Shown one piece after another: positions 63,301 to 64,000 of a stretch of 64,000 bases of DNA (positions are counted from its first letter, which is position 1; each line of letters opens with the position of its first letter). A program made the position numbers and the translations under genes. The DNA lies in the NCBI GenBank assembly GCA_973895155.1, contig OZ316892.1, positions 13,516,001 to 13,580,000 on the forward strand, given 5' to 3'. The notes beneath the pieces are model-generated. The model was not told the origin of the DNA. It saw only the letters and a program-made list of their open reading frames with translations, and ran no database searches. This DNA is from Marsupella aquatica (lineage: Eukaryota; Marchantiophyta).

Positions 63301-64000
63301 TGCAGCAACTTGCGCGACACTACTAAGCAGCGAACCAAACAATAGTTCGCAAGATTTCATCTTACGCCACGGTGATACTATGCATAAATCTGCGGCATCA
63401 AATGAGAGAGGAAGACTGTCACGCAGAGAGACTCTGAACTTGGCATCTGACTCGGATAATAAAAGACATTTGGTCTGAAGTATAGTGGCCTCCTGACCGG
63501 CTTGAAGCTTCAAGTCCAGTTTGGCCTTGAGACTTGAAGCTTCAAGCCTCACCTCTCCTCCGTCTATGGGCCAATCTTGCCTCTTCATCTGGAATGAAGA
63601 AAACAGAGAAATCGTCAGTCCGGAATAGTCGACAAAATTGAGCAAGATACACTCTGTCTACCTTCTACCAAACTACCTAGGGGGGCACAACGAATATATC
63701 AACCTGGGATGAAGTTTTCCAAAAATAGCCAGTAAATCAAAAACGCTCGTGCAAGCTCTGTGACGAACGAAAATTGAAACGTTTGTCTGACTTTCTTGAT
63801 TGCCAGAAAAATGTAATTGCTCCTTGATTGAGCCGGGTGCAGAAATTTGAGATTGGAGCGAGAATTAAGGAGCTGAGAAAGCTTGCCTTGAGAAGAGGAA
63901 GGATTGATCTCAGCATGATGAAGGCTGCAGTCTTCAGCAGCTGGACATGTGCGTCACTTAGCTGTCGACCAGCTCCAATTCTTTCAAATATTTGTATCGA
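51308..64000 (-). CDS. PI4KA1: Phosphatidylinositol 4-kinase alpha (PI4K-alpha1), 3' part
   Basis: It makes phosphatidylinositol 4-phosphate, mainly at the plasma membrane. The gene enters from the right edge; roughly 250-300 N-terminal residues are outside. Exons on the minus strand, all in phase: 64000-63887, 63588-63229, 63042-62887, 62513-62346, 62177-62019, 61460-61333, 61039-60727, 60504-60336, 59364-59147, 58977-58819, 58728-58546, 58169-57627, 57308-56955, 56595-56381, 56275-56080, 55937-55804, 55652-55502, 55204-54938, 54605-54528, 54410-54354, 53806-53637, 53497-53302, 53101-52961, 52416-52208, 51896-51735, 51566-51308 (TGA). They encode about 1,752 residues. Landmarks: LLPAIAEICSDFDPT, ELVDAWLWTIDAEKG, the PIK helical region (FLTPAYQGHHRVMAYVLRV), the kinase start LPTAPNKLVRGI, catalytic loop LQPKDRHNGNLLFD, activation segment HIDFGFILETSPGG and C-terminus DLIQYLQQGIEK. 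The catalytic Asp and the DFG motif are present. The short exon 54410-54354 has the least certain acceptor. Confidence 0.96.

Noticed and set aside
1-64000. tRNA, rRNA, CRISPR arrays, bacterial operons
   Set aside because: No cloverleaf-compatible box A/box B pairs, ribosomal sequence or regularly spaced repeats were seen; all genes are eukaryotic and individually promoted.

Overview
This window is nuclear DNA of a land plant. Its genes are rich in short introns with GT..AG borders and T-rich acceptors. Every recognisable protein is eukaryotic, and the trithorax-type SET, P-class PPR, PI4K-alpha and U1-type zinc-finger proteins read like plant family members. AT-rich transposon debris and minisatellites fill the gaps between genes. 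A non-seed plant (bryophyte or lycophyte) seems likely from the divergent amino-acid sequences and the type of LINE debris, but the sequence does not settle this.

Layout, left to right. The 3' part of a RAD23 ubiquitin-receptor gene (+) lies at 1-1720. An intronless PPR gene (+) lies at 5714-8986. A spliced C2H2/RING-like zinc-finger gene (-) lies at 12842-14920, possibly reaching 11389. From about 16.3 to 23.8 kb there is a gene-poor block. It holds a Helitron-like terminus with a degenerate tandem array, a decayed coding sequence of probable mobile origin, tandem duplications and a 5'-truncated LINE. A seven-exon proteasome assembly chaperone gene (PSMG3/PAC3 type, +) lies at 24522-26122, followed by minisatellites. 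A very large gene (+) runs from 30221 to 49000. I assembled it as 20 exons, all in phase, for about 2,477 residues with a TDBD/Jas-like Cys module, a PHD finger, an extended PHD, and SET plus post-SET domains. The rest of the window is the 3' part of phosphatidylinositol 4-kinase alpha (-, 51308 to beyond 64000). It has 26 exons in phase covering about 1,752 residues, and its N-terminus lies outside the window.

The genes are housekeeping or chromatin genes and do not form an operon-like system. RAD23 and the PSMG3-like protein both serve the ubiquitin-proteasome pathway, but they are about 23 kb apart and the proximity is probably chance. The SET gene and PI4K-alpha are convergent, with 2.3 kb between their stop codons.

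The most unusual items are the full architecture of the SET protein, two apparent GC-AG introns (one in the SET gene, one in PI4K-alpha), a 3.1-kb intron at the entrance of the SET domain, and the Helitron-like 3' end fused to a tandem array. No convincing wholly new system was seen.
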